Source: Halieaceae bacterium
GTDB taxonomy: Bacteria; Pseudomonadota; Gammaproteobacteria; Pseudomonadales; Halieaceae
Length of the DNA: 42,467 nt
Direction of reading: 5' to 3'
Assembly (NCBI GenBank): GCA_030066555.1
Contig: JASJBK010000030.1
Location: forward strand, 1-42,467
Part shown: positions 39,714-42,467 of the stretch, in pieces
How the letters are laid out: every line of letters begins with the position of its first letter
Position numbering within the stretch: position 1 is the stretch's first letter
Made by a program: the position numbers and the translations under genes
Notes under the pieces: model-generated
What the model was told of the DNA's origin: nothing
Seen by the model: only the letters and a program-made list of their open reading frames with translations
Databases searched by the model: none

Positions 39714-42466
39714 TATTTTTTCCTCGGGAAGTCGATGATGAACTCGGTGCCGCCGTTGCTTTCGTAGCGCCAGCTGCCGTCGAGCTGCTCGGTAAGAATG
39801 CGGACAATCTCCAGTCCCATGGAGCTGCTCTTTTCCAGGTCTATGCTCTCATCTATACCGTTACCGTCGTCACTGACTGAGAAGCTGTAGCGTTCGCCAT
39901 CGTCGGTTTGTTTGAAGCACACGCGTATATGCCCGTCGCCCTCGCGACCGTGGTAGGCGTGCTTCAGGGAGTTGGACACCAGCTCGTTGATAATCAGGCC
40001 GCAGGGCACCGCGGTGTCGATGTCGAGATAGATGTCTTCGACATCCAGGTCCAGCGAGATGGCAAGGCGGTCGAAGCGGTAGAAACGCACCAGCCCGTTG
40101 GTGAGCATCTCGATGTAATCGTGGAAGTTGATCTCCAGCAGGCTGTCTGAGCGATACAGGTTCTCGTGGATCAGGGCCATGGACTTGATGCGCTGCTGGC
40201 TCTCGGTCAGCAGGGTCTGGAAACGCTGGTCCATGATCGAGTCGGCCTGGATATTGAGCAGGCTGGAGATCACCTGCATGTTGTTCTTGACCCGGTGGTG
40301 GACTTCTTTCAGCAGCACTTCCTTTTCACGCAGTGAGCGGGACAGCTCTTCCTGGGCGGTCTTGTGACCGGTGATCTCGTTTTCCAGCGCGGCGGTGCGC
40401 TCGGCGACCAGGGCTTCCAGTTGTTCGTTGTAGCGGCGCTGCTCTTCCCTGTGCAGGCGCACGCTGTAGGCCTGGGCGGTGCCGTAGACCACGGCGATCG
40501 CCACCATGGTATACAGCGCCATGGCCCACCAGGTCGCCCAGGGCGCCGGGTCCACTGTGACGGCGATGGACAGCCCCTCCTCGTTCCAGAGGCCATCGTT
40601 ATTGCTGCCCTGCACCCGGAAGGTGTAATCCCCGGGGCCCAGGTTTGTGTATGTGGCCTTGCGGACACCTTTGGCGCTCACCCACTCGCGGTCGAAGCCC
40701 GCCAGCATGTAGCGGTACTGGTTCCTGGTCGGGTCGGTGTAATCGAGCGCAGAAAATTCGAAGCCCACCACGTAGTCGTCGTAGCTGAGATCGATGGCTT
40801 CCAGTTCATAGGGCGGTTCTTCCAGCAGGACCTCGCGGTTGAACTTGGTGAAGCGGGTGAGGCGTACTGGCGGCGTGTGGGTATTGACCTGGATGTCATC
40901 GGGGTAGAAGACGTTGAAGCCGTTGGCGCCGCCAAACAGTATCTTGCCGTCGGCGGTTTTCAGGTAGGAGCCGTTGTTGAAGTCCTTGCCCTGTAGGCCA
41001 TGGATGGAATCGTAGTTGGTGAACTCCCCTGTGATGGGATCGTAGTTGGACAGGCCCTTGCTGTGACTGATCCAGATGCGCCCGCTGCCGTCTTCGGTAA
41101 GACCGTATATGGCGCTGCTGGGCAGGCCGTCATCGAAATTGAAAAGCTCCCAGCGACCATCTGAATAGCGGTTCAGCCCGGTGTCGCGGGTGCCCACCCA
41201 CAGCGCATCCTCTGTCTGCAGCAGGCTGAGGATGTGGTTGCCGCTGAGGGAATTGCTGTCGCCCGGGGTCGTGCGCAGAACTTCGGTAGCTTCCGTCTCC
41301 GGGTCAAAGCGAATGACGCCGCCGCCCTCGCTGGCCAGCCACAGGCGGCCGTCCAGGCCTTCCTCGATATCGACGAGAAAGTAGTTGGGAAATTCCTGGC
41401 TGGGGCTATTCCCGTTGGGGTAGCGCAGGAACTTGCCATTCTCCAGGTAAAGGTTCAGGCCGCCGCCGTAGGTGGCAATCCAGATACGACCCTGGCGGTC
41501 TTCCAGGATATTGGACACCGCGTTAAAGCTGAGACTGTCTGCGTCATTGCGGTCGAAGCGAAAGTTGGTGAACTTGCCGGTCTCCGGATCGCGGCGACTG
41601 ATTCCCTGGCTCATGGTGCCCGCCCACAGGCGACCCTTGCTGTCATAGAGCATGGAGACAACCCGATCTTCGATCAGGCTGTGCTCGTCATCCGGGTCAG
41701 CCTTGAAGTGCTCAAAGTGGTTGTCGTCAATATCCCAGCGATTCAGGCCGCCGCCGATGGTGCCAATCCAGATTTGTCCCTCCGGGCTTTCAGCGAATGC
41801 AGTAACGCTGTTGTCGCTGAGACTGGTCTCGGCATTCTTGTCGCTCTTGATGTGAGCGAACGTGTTGATCTCGATGTTCCACTTGCTGATGCCGTTAAAG
41901 GTTCCCGCCCACATGACGTTGCCTCGATCCTGGACGATGTCGTAGACCAGGTCATCGCTGAGGCTGCTGGGCTGCGTGGGGTCGTGCCGGTATCGGTAAA
42001 AACCCTGTTTCTCTGGAAGCCACAGGTTGAGGCCGCGGGTAGTGGCCACCCACACTCGCTGCTGGTTGTCCTGGAAAATTCGCCAGATGCGGTTCGAGCT
42101 GAGGCTGTTTGGGTTCTTCGGGTCGTTGGTGAGGCGGCGAATGCCCATGTCCTGGTCTATGAGCTCGATACCATTGTCGAGCGTGCCCGCCCAGATCACG
42201 CCCGAACTGTCGATAAGAATAGAGCGCACATAGCCGCCTTCCTCGGCGCCCCCTGTTCCGAAGTCGATCCGTTCTCCGGTCTTCAGGTCCAGCCGAATAA
42301 GCCCTTCGGTCTGGGTGGCAACCCAGAGGCGTCCCTGCTCGTCTTCCGCCATGTCGCGCACGCCCGGTCGGCTATCGCTGCCTTCATCGAGCGGAAACTC
42401 GATGACGTGGGTGAACTGCCCGTCCTCGGACATCCGGCTGAGGCCGGCACGCGTCCCAACCCACAG
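39713..42466 (-). CDS. Beta-propeller sensor histidine kinase (HisKA_2 type), 5' end cut
   Basis: Two-component sensor read into the window edge; the frame continues upstream of the ATG at 42433 (LWVGTRAGLSRM), so that Met is internal to the propeller. Order: repeated propeller blades of the LWVGT...GLNR / IWIGT..GGLNRWD type, forming a periplasmic ligand-sensing domain; a Y_Y_Y domain (YRYMLAGFDREWV, TFRVQGSNNDG); one transmembrane helix (WATWWAMALYTMVAIAVVYG); a coiled coil; and the kinase. The phospho-His lies in EVHHRVKNNMQVISSLL. ATP-binding boxes are NELVSNSLKHAY and DDGNGI, and the end is MGLEIVRILTEQL. It likely phosphorylates the EAL regulator encoded next. Confidence 0.92.
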   Translation of the reverse strand: MWVGTRAGLSRMSEDGQFTHVIEFPLDEGSDSRPGVRDMAEDEQGRLWVATQTEGLIRLDLKTGERIDFGTGGAEEGGYVRSILIDSSGVIWAGTLDNGIELIDQDMGIRRLTNDPKNPNSLSSNRIWRIFQDNQQRVWVATTRGLNLWLPEKQGFYRYRHDPTQPSSLSDDLVYDIVQDRGNVMWAGTFNGISKWNIEINTFAHIKSDKNAETSLSDNSVTAFAESPEGQIWIGTIGGGLNRWDIDDNHFEHFKADPDDEHSLIEDRVVSMLYDSKGRLWAGTMSQGISRRDPETGKFTNFRFDRNDADSLSFNAVSNILEDRQGRIWIATYGGGLNLYLENGKFLRYPNGNSPSQEFPNYFLVDIEEGLDGRLWLASEGGGVIRFDPETEATEVLRTTPGDSNSLSGNHILSLLQTEDALWVGTRDTGLNRYSDGRWELFNFDDGLPSSAIYGLTEDGSGRIWISHSKGLSNYDPITGEFTNYDSIHGLQGKDFNNGSYLKTADGKILFGGANGFNVFYPDDIQVNTHTPPVRLTRFTKFNREVLLEEPPYELEAIDLSYDDYVVGFEFSALDYTDPTRNQYRYMLAGFDREWVSAKGVRKATYTNLGPGDYTFRVQGSNNDGLWNEEGLSIAVTVDPAPWATWWAMALYTMVAIAVVYGTAQAYSVRLHREEQRRYNEQLEALVAERTAALENEITGHKTAQEELSRSLREKEVLLKEVHHRVKNNMQVISSLLNIQADSIMDQRFQTLLTESQQRIKSMALIHENLYRSDSLLEINFHDYIEMLTNGLVRFYRFDRLAISLDLDVEDIYLDIDTAVPCGLIINELVSNSLKHAYHGREGDGHIRVCFKQTDDGERYSFSVSDDGNGIDESIDLEKSSSMGLEIVRILTEQLDGSWRYESNGGTEFIIDFPRKK

Positions 42467-42467
42467 C

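Overview
The window is 42.5 kb of GC-rich, densely packed chromosomal DNA. Gene content points to an aerobic, probably marine gammaproteobacterium. The clues are a SpuC/PuuA-type polyamine module, a Vfr/Crp-like regulator, a fused Aas acyltransferase, an Mla/Pqi-type lipid transporter, PspA with YiaAB, and an Oar/TonB-type receptor whose plug carries the EEIVVTARKREE signature. A Halieaceae (OM60/NOR5)-like host is my best guess, inferred from protein resemblance only. There are no tRNA, rRNA, CRISPR, phage or transposase genes. Most of the window looks like ordinary core and near-core genome.

Layout. 1-2931: the end of proS, a secreted lytic transglycosylase, a membrane-anchored ComEA-like helix-hairpin-helix protein and a DUF4404-like protein. 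2976-4727: two uncharacterised minus-strand genes, the second abutting the aminotransferase. 4729-8713: a putrescine/polyamine catabolism module made of a SpuC-like aminotransferase, a LuxR-type regulator transcribed divergently from it, and a gamma-glutamylpolyamine synthetase-like enzyme. The 327-bp intergenic region between the first two holds two related 20-bp dyads. 8765-11260: a minus-strand pair of a MATE exporter and an apparently exported D-2-hydroxyacid dehydrogenase. 11487-13161: a fatty acid desaturase with a coiled-coil tail, followed 1 nt later by a thiol (Cys) glutathione peroxidase. 13402-14076: a Crp/Vfr-like regulator with a changed cAMP-pocket residue. 14234-17826: a VOC protein, an isochorismatase-like hydrolase and a TonB-dependent receptor ending in a clear terminator. 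17827-18540: a 714-bp gene-free stretch with a nested inverted-repeat element. 18541-23122: pyruvate:ferredoxin/flavodoxin oxidoreductase (nifJ) and its usual dihydroorotate dehydrogenase-like partner. 23238-25484: a large unrecognised lipoprotein.

25497-29141 (minus strand): a five-gene envelope lipid-transport operon in the order STAS-MlaE permease, MlaF ATPase, MlaD, PqiC-like lipoprotein, and a 59-aa CPXCG zinc-ribbon-like protein. 29250-30137: a two-module VOC-like protein. 30178-33645: a three-domain Aas (MFS flippase, PlsC acyltransferase, acyl-ACP ligase), divergent from an XRE-like regulator that overlaps a GNAT acetyltransferase. 35031-36686 (minus strand): a tightly coupled YiaAB, PspA and secreted lipase/esterase operon that looks like a membrane-stress unit. 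36839-37534: a hotdog-like unknown. 37575-42466 (minus strand): a two-component pair, with a beta-propeller sensor histidine kinase (cut by the window end) overlapping by 1 nt a response regulator with PAS, degenerate GGDEF and intact EAL domains.

A theme across several loci is membrane lipid homeostasis: desaturase plus peroxidase, Mla transporter, Aas lysophospholipid recycling, and PspA plus lipase. I found no clearly novel multi-gene system. The best leads are the paired 20-bp dyads beside the LuxR regulator, the 17951-18315 repeat element, the exported dehydrogenase, the altered Crp pocket and the PspA-lipase coupling.
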